A DNA stretch of 64,000 bases from Meconema thalassinum. Lineage: Eukaryota > Arthropoda > Insecta > Orthoptera > Tettigoniidae. The stretch covers positions 287,596,526 to 287,660,525 of the forward strand of contig OX336388.2 in NCBI GenBank assembly GCA_946902985.2, read 5' to 3'. The notes beneath the pieces were generated by a model. It was not told the DNA's origin. It saw nothing but the letters and a program-made list of their open reading frames with translations, and did no database searches. The position numbers and the translations under genes were made by a program. Below are positions 33,389 to 44,690 of the stretch, in pieces; within the stretch, counting starts at the first letter, position 1; every line of letters starts with the position of its first letter.

Positions 33389-34329
33389 CATCAGATGGTT
33401 GTATCCTGAGTGCGGTCATTCCAGATTGCGTTCATCTCATTAGTAGTCCAGATTGCAGTCACTTACATTTTAGGGAAGAACTATAAACATTCCAGCGTCC
33501 AGATTGCGATCACTTTTCTTGGGAAACCGGTCCTTGGTTCTTGGTTCTTCCCGACTGAATCATACCTTCCGTAAGTTTTGTGGATAACAAGGGTGAACTG
33601 ATATTTCACTACCTAACCAAAGAATACAGTTCAGTGTTCAGCTGAGCACACCCCATAAAACTTCGCTTAAAAAAATCAAGTCCCTTCCCAATCTGACAGC
33701 ACCTCGTAAAGCAAACATTTTCAGTCTTAAGAATAGAAACGATTCAGGATCGGAATCAACGACCTTCACTTTAAACAAAATTGTTTTAACGGGAAATGTT
33801 ATACTTACAGGGTATAATTTTTAATTTCTGCCCCTCCCCTCCCATTTGAGATGCGAGATATCTATTTTTATAATAGGTAGCCTACTGTATACAGTGAAAA
33901 ACTTTCTTTTTATTACCTCGAAAAATTCATCTCGTAAAAGTAATTTGTTCTGCGTTTGATTCTAACTCCCCTTTGTAATCAACGTTTGTCCCCGCCCCCT
34001 CCTACACACAAAATCAAACATTAGAAGTTTTAGGTTTATTAACATTCCAAAGAGAACTGACATATGGCATGCACCTCAACATTGGCAGAGGAGTGGAAGT
34101 GAAAGGTGAGGAAATCCCCAGGGGAGTTACAACCGGACCGGTCTCCCAAGAAAAGTGACCGCAATCAGGACGCTGGAATGTTTATAGCTCTTCCCTAAAT
34201 TGAAAGTGACCGCAATCAGGACGCTGGAATGTTTATAGCTCTTCCCTAAATTGAAAGTGACCGCAATCTTGACTGCTAATGAGGTGAACGCAATCCAGAA
34301 TGGTCGCAATCAGGAAGACACCCATCAGA
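33389..34329. mobile_element. DNA transposon with ~140-bp TIRs and GATTGCGGTCA subterminal repeats
   Basis: The left arm (33389-33530) and right arm (34130-34329) are inverted copies. Each has several spaced copies of (C/T)GATTGCG(G/A)TCA-like motifs and ATAAACATTCCAGCGTCC. The right arm contains a 64-bp tandem duplication (copies at about 34137 and 34201). The ~600-bp interior has no recognisable transposase. No duplication was resolved. Confidence 0.7.
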
Positions 34330-34505
34330 ATACTGCTACCCCACGACTTGGGGGCATTTCCCAGCCTTAGACGAAGAGTGAGTGAAAGGGCTACTTCTAC
34401 GATATCGCAGAATATTGCCCGTGACCTTGAAAACTATCGGTCATACTGGGAACTTGATTCCCGGCCCGACCGTTTAATTCTAATGTTATTGTTTAACGTC
34501 ATTTT

Positions 34506-35473
34506 TAGCCTATTCTCATTTTATGAAAAAATAGACTTATGAGATCACCTTTTGTCCGTGTGTGTATGTGTGCGTGTGTGTCCCACCTAAAAACTTCTAA
34601 ACGGCTGGAGATATTTCAATTAAACTTGGTAAGGTCATAGCACTATTTTAGCCGACCCCGACCGTGGCCTTCAAATTTTATTAGGTCTCACCAATCAAAC
34701 ATGGCGGTTGTGCGAAATATTTCACCAGCACTCAATATCTCCGAAACTATTATCGATATCACCCTGATAGTTTGTACGGAGATAAAGGGCACTACACAAG
34801 TTCATCGAAAAACTTGGTATGTACGAAAGCAACATGGCGGCCAAGCAAACTTGAGACATTTAAATAGTCTTTTCTCGCGAATTAACCATCCAAACGCAAT
34901 GAAACTTGGTACAGCAAATGTTTATATACATGGTAATGCACTTGCGTCTAATTTAGATCAATTGTTCACATAACCTGAAGATGGCGGCTGTGCGAAATAT
35001 GTCACCGACATTCTATATCTCGGAAACTATTGCTGATACCAAGCGAAGTTGAAACAATTTAATAGACTTTTCTCGCGATTTACCGACCCGAGCGCAGTGA
35101 AATGTGCTACAGTAAATGTTTATACATATTGTAATGCACTGTCATCTAATTTAGTTCAATTGTTTACCTAATCTCAAGATGGCGGCTGTGCGAAATTTCA
35201 AATTTAATTTTTCATTTCTTGTGTCGTAATCATGCGTTGGAATTGAAAGTTTGAAAAATGAGCCTACGCAATAATTTTCCTTTATTGGTATATAATTCTT
35301 ATGTCCTATAGATATAACAATCCAACATGGTGACCTTCCGAAATATTTAGACGGTCCTCAATATCTACGAATCTTTTACAGCAATCAACCAGAAATTTTA
35401 TATGTTGATAGAGGCAATTAACGTAAGTAGGATAAATGAAAATAGGCTTTAGTTCTTCACGGAACAACTTGTT
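34506..35473 (+). mobile_element. Helentron/DINE-like family A copy
   Basis: Begins TAGCCTATTCTCATTTTATG and ends GAAAATAGGCTTTAG, then TTCTTCACGGAACAACTTGT. AAGATGGCGGC occurs exactly at 34978 and 35176. The internal repeat number is lower than in 7391-8902. T flanks both ends. A 90-codon frame (34701-34973) is repeat sequence, not a gene. Confidence 0.6.
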
Positions 35474-35479
35474 TTATTC

Positions 35480-35678
35480 TGCGGCTTTTAGTGACGCCGG
35501 GTTGTCGATATTCTGTGCCCAAGGGGATCTTTATTGTGCCAGTAAATCTACTGACACGGCTCCCTCACATTTACACTCCCACAAATGGGAACTGACTGCA
35601 CCAGGATTCGATCCTGGAACTTTGGGCACAACAATTAATCACGTTCACCGTTGCGCCACACAGCGAGCCTCTTGAAGC
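35480..35678 (-). mobile_element. tRNA-derived SINE
   Basis: The minus-strand head is GCTGTGTGGCGCAACGGTGA (A box) and CAGGATCGAATCCTGG (B box). The body follows with CCCATTTGTGGGAGTG and the 3' region GGCGTCACTAAAAGCC. It lies immediately after a family A terminus. Length is ~200 bp. Confidence 0.65.
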
Positions 35679-36136
35679 ATAAATGAGACGAGATAGATGA
35701 GACGTCTCTTCCAATGTTGGTTCTTGGTTCTTTTCTAACTTAAGACCAGGACTGTTGTTCCCCAAGCAAATGCAAATGCACAACCACACAGACAACGTCC
35801 AAATATACGGGGTAGACGAGCTGTGTGTTGTATCATGAAGTATCTGTTTTGTGCTCGCGCGTAGGAGTAAAAAGTTCATAAAGTAATCTACTTTTAGTTA
35901 ATTACACTTCCATCAATCACTCCGTGCTAATGGATTCCTTTGATCAATGTTCATCATATTAATGTGTTAGCAGTCCATCAGTGGCCACAAAGGATGCACT
36001 GAACATTGAAACCTTGGAGTAGTGGGTCACAAATCGACCCTCAATGGGCGCAATATTGTCATTCTTCAGAGCGGCTCGACAGGTCTTTAGGTTATGTTGA
36101 ACTGAATAACTAGCGGCTAAGCGCGAATTGTTGGAA
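35679..36136. other. No recognised feature
   Basis: No coding or repeat structure recognised. Confidence 0.4.
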
Positions 36137-36268
36137 AACAAGTAGTTCCGTGAAGAAATATACAGCCTATGTTCATATATCCTGCTTATGTAAATTGCCT
36201 CTATCAACATACAAATTTCCAGTTTGATTGCTGTAATAGATTCGTAGATATTGAGCACCGCCTAAATA

Positions 36269-36926
36269 CGAGGGCTGATTTTTAAGTAAGGGCCGTTTTT
36301 TAAATTAACCGAACATTTTATTTTGAAACCACATTTATTTTTAGGTTTTACATACCTTCCTCTATTTTTCTACATTGTTGCCTTGTTTATTTAGGTACTT
36401 GTTATACCTTAAAACTAAGTTCTGAAATCCGTCTGAATAAAAGTTTGCCGCCTGCTCTGACAACCAACAATTCACACTTGAGGAAAATCCATTGATAGAG
36501 TGGCTGTCATGAATCTTCCGTCCTCGTGTATTTTCGTGTCAATTGCAGTCACCAAGTCATCTGTGATCACAGACTTGAGCGTTCATCGTCATGAACATTT
36601 TCACGGCCACTTTTGTACTCGCGTACCCATTTTCGCACTTTACCTTCTGTCATTGCATTATCACCATACACCTCACAAAGCTGACGATGAATGTCTGCAG
36701 CCGACTTGTTTCTTGCACTCAAAAAACGTATCAAAGATCGTACCTCACACGTGGCGGGTGAATCAATAATCTTGAACATTGTAAAGATGCACAGTTCAGC
36801 GTACACAGCTGCAACTGACGCCTGCTGGTTTTCAAAGGATGCCGGGAGGTAGCGCGCATGCGTGTTGCGGCGTGCGCACTAACTACGGGCTTAAAAAGAA
36901 ACGGCCCTTACTTAAAAAAAAACTCG
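36269..36926 (-). mobile_element. Internally deleted mariner, TA duplication
   Basis: The left end is CGAGGGCTGATTTTTAAGTA. The reverse complement of the right end is CGAGTTTTTTTTTAAGTA. Both continue AGGGCCGTTT. The flanking TA is duplicated (36267-36268, 36927-36928). The empty site CTAAATATTTCGGATGG is visible in other family A copies, for example near 43250. Length is 658 bp against ~1.3 kb for complete mariners. Confidence 0.85.
36400..36806 (-). pseudogene. Mariner transposase remnant (N- and C-terminal ends)
   Basis: The 36806-36567 frame has SARNKSAADIHRQLCEVYGD, NAMTEGKVRKWVREYKSGR and HDDERS, the paired HTH domain and linker of mariner transposases (likely start Met near 36771). 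Continuing in another frame near 36560-36480 are VITDDLV and IHEDGRF. The C-terminal end near 36455-36380 reads FYSDGFQNLV and YNKYLNKQGN. The entire DDD catalytic core is deleted. Such deletion derivatives are mobilised in trans in mariner families, but that cannot be shown here. Confidence 0.8.
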
Positions 36927-37085
36927 TATTTCGGATGGTCACCATGTTGGGTTTTTATATACGTAGGGCTTTAACATGAAAATTAGTGTATGGGTGTAGT
37001 ATTCAAACACCAATCGCATGATTAGGACACAAGAAATTAAAACGAGATTTTAAAATTTCACTCTGCCACCATCTTGGGCTGTATT

Positions 37086-37559
37086 GTCACGTCCGAACTC
37101 ACCTATGAAGTGACATTCCGGATAGGAAGGCCAACCTACTCGATACGAGTGTTTGCTGTGATAATGTTCATTTTAAACACAATGGGTGTTCTGTTTTGTT
37201 GTTCCACTTGTTTGTGCATTTTCAAGCTGTCGCCCGGAAATAAAGAATGAGCAAGAGAATCACTTTACTAAATCAGTAGTTGTTTCGTCACGCCTTCTCT
37301 GAGTGCTCCCGAGCTTCCTAATTAGAAGCTGCACACATGAGCTGCACGTATTGTACCGCTATTTTGCCCACCACTGAGCCTTTGCAAGAGTACAATTCTC
37401 TTGTACAGGATTATGTAAAAGTATTCTTGTCCTGGAATAAATAACACTATCTTTGATGCGGTAGTAGTACTCTCAGGCTGTCGAATTTAAATGATTTTTA
37501 GAGACTGGTAACCATAAGGGCTCCTTTTCCTCTATTATATTATGGTTGCAGTCGTTTTT
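37086..37559. other. No recognised feature
   Basis: No coding or repeat structure recognised. Confidence 0.4.
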
Positions 37560-38940
37560 AGCCTACTTTTCACATTTTGCAAAAATGAGGAAAAAGTAGA
37601 CTTATGAGATCGACCCGGGAAAATGTGTGTCTGTCTGTCTGGCTATGTGTGTGTCCTCCCCCCCACCCTATCAACTCCTAAACGGCTGCAGCAATCAAAA
37701 CCAAATTTAGTATGTGTAAAGATGTGCACCGGAATATCACACGTCCATATTTGAAAATGATGTCAGTGCTACCAACTGCTGAAAAAACACACTAGAAATT
37801 TGAGCTCCATGTGGATATCTTGCAAGGTATGCTTGGGAGCTATTCCAAAATTGGCACACATGTAGATAATACTATTTCAGTTTAATTTACACGAGGCCAT
37901 ACATGACAGTGTTGCCAAAATAATTTTAAGCCTTCTGATAAGTCTAATGTTTAAATGCATATAACTTCTACACTATCAATTGGATTTCAACCAAATTTTG
38001 TATGTAAAATGTGTACATAAACAGATATGACTGAGCGTATTCTTAAGAGCCACCAGGGCTGCCAACTGTTCATAATTGCTCTCTCTATTTTTTTATCCAA
38101 ATACCAATATATCAGAAAGTATGCAAGCCAACAGCTTTAAACTATGCACGCGTATATTCTGACATTTTAGATTAATTTGGAGTAACTTATATACGTCAGT
38201 TCTACCAACATGATTATAAGCCTGCTGATAGTACCAATTTTTAAATACATGCAACATCTATACTATCAGTTGGATTTCAACCAAATTTCGTATGTGCTAT
38301 GTGTACCATAACAGATATGACTATAAGTATTGTTAAGAGCAATCAGGGCTGCCAACTGTTAATAAATGCTGTCTATATTCTTTTTACCCTAATATCAATA
38401 TATCAGAAAGTATGCAAGCCAACAGCTCTATACTTTGCACACGTATAGCACCTACATTGTGGATTAATTTGGAGTAATTAATACAAGGCAGTGCTGCCAA
38501 CATGATTCTATGCCTGCTGATATGTCCAATTTTAAAATACATGTAACTCCTATACTAACAAATGGATTTCATCCAAAATTGGCACAACAAGATATCATAA
38601 TAATTCAGATTATTTCTGACCAGCACACGCATGGTATTGTTGGCAACATGCTTTTACGCGTACTGATAGATCCAGTGTCTAACTGCATGTAACGTCCATT
38701 GGACTTCAACCTAATTTTGTATTCTGTACCTTAAGAGATGGAACTAAGAATATATTCAGTCACCAGGGCTGCCAACTGTAGTGCACTATTAGGCTACATT
38801 ATACCAGGTATATTTTGAAATAATTAGATATTTCGATATTACCAACTTAATTTCGTCATTATTCTAGATAGTTTCATATACTGTAGAATAATCATTGGCA
38901 TGAAAAGTAGGCTGTATAGTTCTTCACGGAACTTCTTGTT
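37560..38940 (+). mobile_element. Helentron/DINE-like family B copy 3
   Basis: Begins AGCCTACTTTTCACATTTTG and ends GAAAAGTAGGCTGTA, then TAGTTCTTCACGGAACTTCT and TGT, with T on both sides. It has the same internal order as copies at 25176 and 30236. All three B copies lie on the plus strand. Confidence 0.6.
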
Positions 38941-39074
38941 AGTTTTGTTTTGGTTTTAATTTATAAATGTTCAACATCAAATCCACTATTAATAGTGGGT
39001 TAATGAGGGTAGTTTTGTCGTGTGATATTGTATTTTCGTTAATATTTATTTGACTGGTTGGTCTTTGTTATGTT

Positions 39075-39265
39075 GATGATCAGGTGCCATCAAGTCCGCG
39101 TCGACTCCTAGCGACTGCATGGATGGACTGTCTCCGTATGATTCGCTCTTCAGCCATATACTTCAGATCCTTCACTGACATATTAATGTTGGATTTGATG
39201 GAGTCGATCCATCTCAATGCTGGCCGCCCTCGTCTCCGAGACCCTTCCACCTTTCCAAGCATAAT
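39075..39265 (-). pseudogene. LINE RT C-terminal tail fragment
   Basis: A 60-codon minus-strand frame reads GKVEGSRRRGRPALRWIDSI, then KDLKYMAEER, RRQSIHAVARSR and RGLDGT. This is the extreme C-terminal EG-R-RGRP--RW-D---R--LDGT pattern of LINE reverse transcriptases. No catalytic domain is attached. Confidence 0.7.
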
Positions 39266-40595
39266 TGTACAGAGTACTAATACTTGTTTTTCGCTTTTGG
39301 TGCACCTTGTGGTGTTGGGTCAAGCATCAGAGCTAATTCCCGCCATTTGGTACTGCGAATTAGATGGTATGGTTACTTTGGCAGATTGTTGTTGCTGTTT
39401 ATTTTCGCTATAAGGTGTAGAAGGAGAATTTGGTGGTGACACCTGGCTCGTTAAGTTGCCATTATTTTGATAGTATGGCCAGTAGTTCTTACCCATTACT
39501 TTTTAAGGTTGTTGGGTGGGGATTCTTTTAATGTGGTGGCCATTATCATGTTGGCGTTGTTATTCTTCAGTAATCCTCAAGAGTACATAAAAAACATTTC
39601 GCTGAAGAATTTAGTCTTTGGTGTGATAATTGTTTGGATTTGCTATTGAACATAGTAGATATGAGCGTGTGAATGAGTAGGGTGGGCTGTGATTGGCTGG
39701 TTGCTATTATGGCGTCCTTTGATTGGTTGCTGTAGTTTATTAATAGTTAGTTGTTGGGTGCATGCTTCATGTCTTCTCTGGAATAGGTCTCCCTTACATT
39801 GACTGGCCATGGAGTTATTTTAAAGTTTGCAATCATAACAATTATAACAAATTAAAGGGTGCCTCTGAATTCTTCCTAAGCACAAGTAAGTTGACAATAG
39901 GTTTTAGTTTGAGCATGTTATTTACAGCCTGGTTCACCTTTTGGCATTTTCTCTCCGACAGTACGATCTGTAGCGGAAGGAAAGAAACCTTGAGTAAATT
40001 CAATTGATTGGAAACATACGAAGAAATGTTTCCAGTGCTCTAAACATTCTTTTTTTGAGTGATAGAAATGTGTGTTTACCGTAGAGTCCTAAGTGTCTCA
40101 CAGGGCAAACGCTCTTCTTCTAAAGGAATTTAAGGTCAAGGACAAAATTATCAAGAAAGTCAGCGGGGTCTATCCTGTATAAGGGAAGATCTGTTGTGGT
40201 AGGCTGCAAGGATGAGTTCCAGCAAGGTAGTGTGATCAGTAGCATCATTCACATGGCTATGACTGCAGATGGAGTAACATTACACATCAGAACATCCACA
40301 CTTGCTAATAGTTGTTTACCTCCCACTCGCTCCAGTCAAATGCCAAGATGATGCCTTATTTCAGGTCGTGGGGCGCTTTCCCCACTTACCTTATTACAGT
40401 CACTAGAAGAATACAGGTTATCAGACAAACTGAAAAAAATAAGCAGTTTTCAGTGTTGCCACATTAACAATTAATATTGTAATTTTCAGTCGGTCAGCAC
40501 GAAACAATTTCAATTACTGGAACATGTGAAAAATAACCAGAAATAAATTACAGTACATGCGATTGAAATTTATATATTGTTATGGATTATTGAAA
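39266..40595. other. No recognised gene; faint SINE-core relic
   Basis: 40305-40435 weakly resembles the SINE core seen at 45120-45300 (CCCACTCGCTCCAGTCAAAT, then ACAGGTTATCAGACAAACTG). No other feature was seen. Confidence 0.35.
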
Positions 40596-40597
40596 TA

Positions 40598-40957
40598 TAA
40601 GAACAAGAAGAAGAGGAACAGGAAGAAGAAGAGGAACAGGAAAAAGAAGAGGAAGAGAAAGAAGAAGAGGAAGAAGAAGAGGAAGAGGAAGAAGAGGAAG
40701 AAGAAGAGCAAGGATAGGAAGAGGAAGAAGAAGAGGAAGAGAAAGAAGGGGAAGAGTAAGAAGAAGAAGAGGAAGAAGAGGAACAGGAAAAAGAAGAGGA
40801 AGAAGAGGAGGAAGAGGAAGAAGAACAAGAAGAATAGGAAGAAGTAGGGGAAGAGAGACAAGAGGAGGAAGAGGAAGAGGAAGAAGAAGAGCAAGGATAG
40901 GAAGAGGAAGAGGAAGAGAAAGAAGAGGAAGAGTAAGAAGAGGAAGAGGAAGAAGGG
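40598..40957. repeat. Polypurine (GAA/GAG)n tract, ~360 bp
   Basis: Almost pure A/G on the plus strand, in AAGAAGAGGAA-type units with rare C or T. Long Lys/Arg-rich (plus) and Leu/Phe-rich (minus) frames here are artefacts of the repeat. Confidence 0.95.
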
Positions 40958-40969
40958 ACTTCACATTCA

Positions 40970-41460
40970 AGGTTCGTTAGCAGTCGGCAATTATCGCAAC
41001 AGATCGGAGAGGACAGTCATCATCTCAATAAGCATGCGTTTATTGTGGACAAAGACTGTGCTGTTCGTCCTTGGTCACTCAAGGGCCTAGCACTCTCAAA
41101 CTGGCCTCTACACAAGTTGCCAACTTACCTGAGCTACGAAGAGTTTGTTGCTAAGCCTGTGTCACTCTTGAGTCGTGTTCAATGGATTGGCGCTCAGAGG
41201 AGTAAATATTCTACAGCAAGAGACTTTGTTTATCGTACAATGTTTCAAGTGTGAAGTCGTAATCTCATTAGGAACACAATAAATAACGAGAAATGTTTTA
41301 TGTATCAGATTTCTCTTACTAACTATCCAGGTAGGCTGAGTCCCCTTGTCTACCCTGAGTAGCTGCACCCGGCACGCACCTCAAAATTCTAAATCATAAA
41401 ACTACGTTACGTGAGACAGATAACCTCGCTGGACCACCTCATTAAAACAACAACATCAAC
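40970..41460. other. No recognised feature
   Basis: A 69-codon frame (41045-41254) is unrecognised. Nothing else was seen. Confidence 0.35.
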
Positions 41461-41462
41461 AA

Positions 41463-41467
41463 CGATG

Positions 41468-41503
<36 letters not shown>

Positions 41504-41860
41504 TCGTGTGGCATTGGGTGCCGGGTGCAAGCTTTATAATTTGACACCCAGAGGGTAGCTTGCATGTCGAATTTCGCTGTTCCTTGAATCGCTATGAAAG
41601 TCAAGGAGGTTAGATATCTAACCTCCTTGAACACTATAGCGCTTTCTAGTAGAGAAATGAGGAACTTTGTGTTGGCGGAAACTCCCGAGATTAATTTTGC
41701 CATTATGAACACGGCCTACTGAATTCAAATGGGTTCTTTGACATGCCAACATCGTATGACATGCGTGTAGTATTTTTTGCAGCTTTCAAAAATCACTTAC
41801 CACGGCCAGGAGCGAACCTGCAATCTTGGGTTTAGTAGACCGACATGATATCCATTCATC
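41463..41860 (-). mobile_element. SINE with hairpin module and (ATT)n tail
   Basis: Minus strand. A B-box-like GCAGGTTCGCTCCTGG lies near 41815, with a diverged head upstream. The body has CTACTAGAAAGCGCTATAGT. A perfect 30-bp palindrome occupies 41601-41630. The 3' end is CACACGATATTATTATT. The last ~250 bp are shared with 63605-63800. Confidence 0.65.
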
Positions 41861-42352
41861 ATAGTATTCATGATGGTAATAACCATCTCCTTGTTCTTGC
41901 ACTGTGATGGTAATTGTAAAGTAGAAACGGATGCTGTATCGCCACACCTCAAGGGTGTTTGCTCGACCTGTTGTATTTAATGTAACTTTACCTGGGCAAA
42001 CGGAATGCACATAAATGTGCAGTATAAAGGATAATTAAGGAATAAACTAACGACACACATGGTAATGGAATGGCGCGGGATTACATCCAAACTCCGTGAT
42101 GCAATTACAGAGCTGGTTATGTCACTTGTGAAGTCGTCCTAACTCGCTCTTAGCATCACAATGATGCTCTAGAGTATTCAGACCTGGGTTGATAACTTCA
42201 ATAAGCGACTTAAATCATATCTTCTTTAGCTACCAGAAGACTCATTCCTGGGGACAATTCAAAACATTAACGGAATAATACTCATAGCCCATTTGGTTCT
42301 CTCAGGAAAAGGAGACAGAGGAAACTCCAGACAAAGGAAATTAAAAAGAAAT
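41861..42352. other. No recognised feature
   Basis: No coding or repeat structure recognised. Confidence 0.4.
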
Positions 42353-44114
42353 AAAGTAGTTCCGTGAAGAACTATACTGCCTATTTTCATATATCCTACT
42401 AATGTTAATTGCCTCTATCAACATACAAATTGTCAGTTTGATTGCTGTAATACTTTCGTAGATATTCAGAATCGACTAAATATTTCAGATGGTCGCCATG
42501 TTGGATTCTTATATTATGTAGGTCTTAGAGTTATGTACTGTTACATGAAGATTATTGTGTACGTGTAGTATTCAAACTTCAATCCCATGATTAGGACACA
42601 AGAAATAAAAACGTGATTTTAAAATTTTGAACAGCTGCCATCTTGTGGTTATGGAAACAATTGAAATAAATTAGATGCCAGTGGATTAACATTTGTATAA
42701 AGATTTCCACTTTACAATAATTTTTTTTTATATATATCACTCTATGCCAATATACACTTTGAGACATATTTCGGCTCTGTGAGCCTTCTTACGTCAAACA
42801 CACTAAAAATTCTCATAAAACAGTCTATGGTTTGAACTCTCAATAAAAAATTGTTAAAATAATTACATCGTCATGATGATTAAAACAAATGAGTTCAAAA
42901 TGCTTAAAGAATTTAACTATGTACAAAAATTCGAATCGTAGGCCCATCGTCATTGATCAATTTTCAAACAATAAAAAATTAACTGACAATCTACAATTCC
43001 TACTTGGAATAATGACTAAAGTAATAGATATTCACACGATTTACTGTACCAAGTTTCACGGCACTCGGATGGTTAACTTGCGAGAAACGTCCATGTGAAT
43101 ATTTATATTTCTCGTCGCCGCCATGTTGGATTTGTAATCACCAGGTTATTGAACGTCCTATAGGAGAACGTACTGCATGTTCATTGCCCCTACGAACATA
43201 AAAAAACAGTTTGATTGCTGTAAGGGATTCGTAGATATTGATATCCATCTAAATATTTCGGATGGTCGGCATGTTGGATTCTTATATGTCTAGGCCATAG
43301 AGTCGTGTACCATTAAAGGAGAATTATTGCGTAGGTTCTTTATTTAAACTTTTACTTCGATCGCATGATTACGACACAAGAAATAAAAACCTAATTTTAA
43401 AATTCGCACAGCCGCCATCTTGAGGTTATGTAAACAATTGAATTAAATTAAACACCAGTGCATTACAATGTGTATAAACATTTGCTGTACCAAGTGCAAA
43501 TATATCCATGTCCTGGTGTTTCGCGAGAAAAGTCTATATAAAACTTTCAACTTCGCTTGGCCGCCATGTTCGTTTTGTAGTTAACCGGTTTTTGAAAGTC
43601 TCATAGATGAACTTCCAGTAGCGCCCATTATCTCCGTAAAGAATTTCAAGGTTATACCGCTAATAGTTTCAGAGATATGGAATGCCGGTGAAATAATTCA
43701 CACAGCCGCCATCTTGAGGTTATGTAAACAATTGAACGAAGTTAGATGTCGGTGCATTACAATGTGTATAAACATATTCTGTACCATGTTTCATTGCGTT
43801 TGGTTGGTTAAATTGCGAGAAACGTCTATTTAAAAGTCGCAACTTCGCTTGGCCGCCATGTTGGTTTTGTAGTTACCAGGTTTTCAAGTCACAAAGGTGG
43901 ACGTCTAGTAGTGCTCTTTATCACCGTACAAAATTCCAGGATGATTTCGGTAATAGTTTCGGAGATATTGAATGCTGGTGAAATATTTCGCACAGCCGCC
44001 ATATTGGATTGGTGAAACGTAACAAAATTTTAAGGGCACGGCCGGGGTCGCCAGGAAAAGTGCTATGAACTTACCGAGTTTCATTGAAATCGCTCCAGCC
44101 GTTTATAGGTTATT

Positions 44115-44160
<46 letters not shown>

Positions 44161-44209
44161 ACGGACAAAAGGTGATCTCAAAGGCCTATTTTTCATAAAT
44201 GAAAATAGG
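42353..44209 (-). mobile_element. Family A copy with ~330-bp insertion
   Basis: The 3' terminus, AAAGTAGTTCCGTGAAGAAC, is at 42353. The 5' end, CCTATTTTTCATAAATG, is near 44209. Exact GCCGCCATCTT occurs at 43411 and 43705. A (CA)n run at 44116-44155 lies at the element's 5' GTGT block. An unrelated piece occupies about 42709-43040. Confidence 0.65.
42709..43040 (-). mobile_element. Insert with hammerhead-like core, possibly Penelope-like
   Basis: The insert is bordered by GATTT at both sides (near 42704 and 43037) within family A. Minus strand near 42800-42765 reads GAAGGCTCACAGAGCCGAAA. This is the stem II plus GAAA portion of hammerhead ribozymes that are found in Penelope-like element terminal repeats. 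The preceding CUGAUGA box is degenerate here (ACGTAAG). No RT or GIY-YIG frame is present. Confidence 0.4.
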
Positions 44210-44470
44210 GAAAAAATGGATTAAATAAATGTTCTAAATATTTAAATTTAATTTTCAGAAACCCTCAGGTTTCCAAACAAACATTTGAATAGAATTTGTT
44301 TTGATCGGTGGAGCGATGGGTTATCTATTAATCAATACTACAGTTTCCTAAAGTGGTAAGTGTTTATGATTTGTAGTGAAGAACACGCAAAATGCAGCTC
44401 GTGTTTTGTGACGGGAACTGCTCTTCCGCTAGATAACAGTGGTATTCATTAGTCCTCTGCTCAGTTCCAC
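44210..44470. other. No recognised feature
   Basis: No coding or repeat structure recognised. Confidence 0.35.
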
Positions 44471-44474
44471 CTCA

Positions 44475-44690
44475 CAGCGTAGTGCAGCAAGTCCGCAGGT
44501 CAGAGGTTCAATTCCCGGCGATATCAGCCACCATTCCCCACGTACACCCACATTCACTCCAGGGTATCGACCCTACATTCACATACACTGCTACAATCAG
44601 CACATAAACTCTCGTTATCAGACACACACCCAAGTACACGGGGGTAATGACTAGAGATATCACAAGACCCATAAAACGAATAAACCACTA
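44475..44690 (+). mobile_element. SINE fragment
   Basis: CACAGCGTAGTGCAGCAAG and GTCAGAGGTTCAATTCCCGG (B box) are followed by a body with TCCAGGGTATCGACCCTAC and CCCAAGTACACGGGGGTAAT. The end is AAACGAATAAACCAC, also present at 45280-45297. A short core relic lies separately at 45120-45300. Confidence 0.55.

Larger units (their letters stand above)
36137..37085 (-). mobile_element. Family A 3' portion, interrupted by mariner
   Basis: The 3' terminus, AACAAGTAGTTCCGTGAAGA, is at 36137. After the mariner the copy resumes at 36929 (TTTCGGATGGTCACCATG) and fades near 37085 at a CCACCATCTTGG motif. The 5' half is missing. Confidence 0.6.

Noticed and set aside
34701..34973. 90-codon frame beginning MAVVRNISPALNIS
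   Set aside because: It is family A repeat sequence (ATGGCGG unit). Equivalent frames are broken in the other copies.
40557..40970. Lys/Arg-rich and Leu/Phe-rich open frames
   Set aside because: They are artefacts of the polypurine simple repeat.
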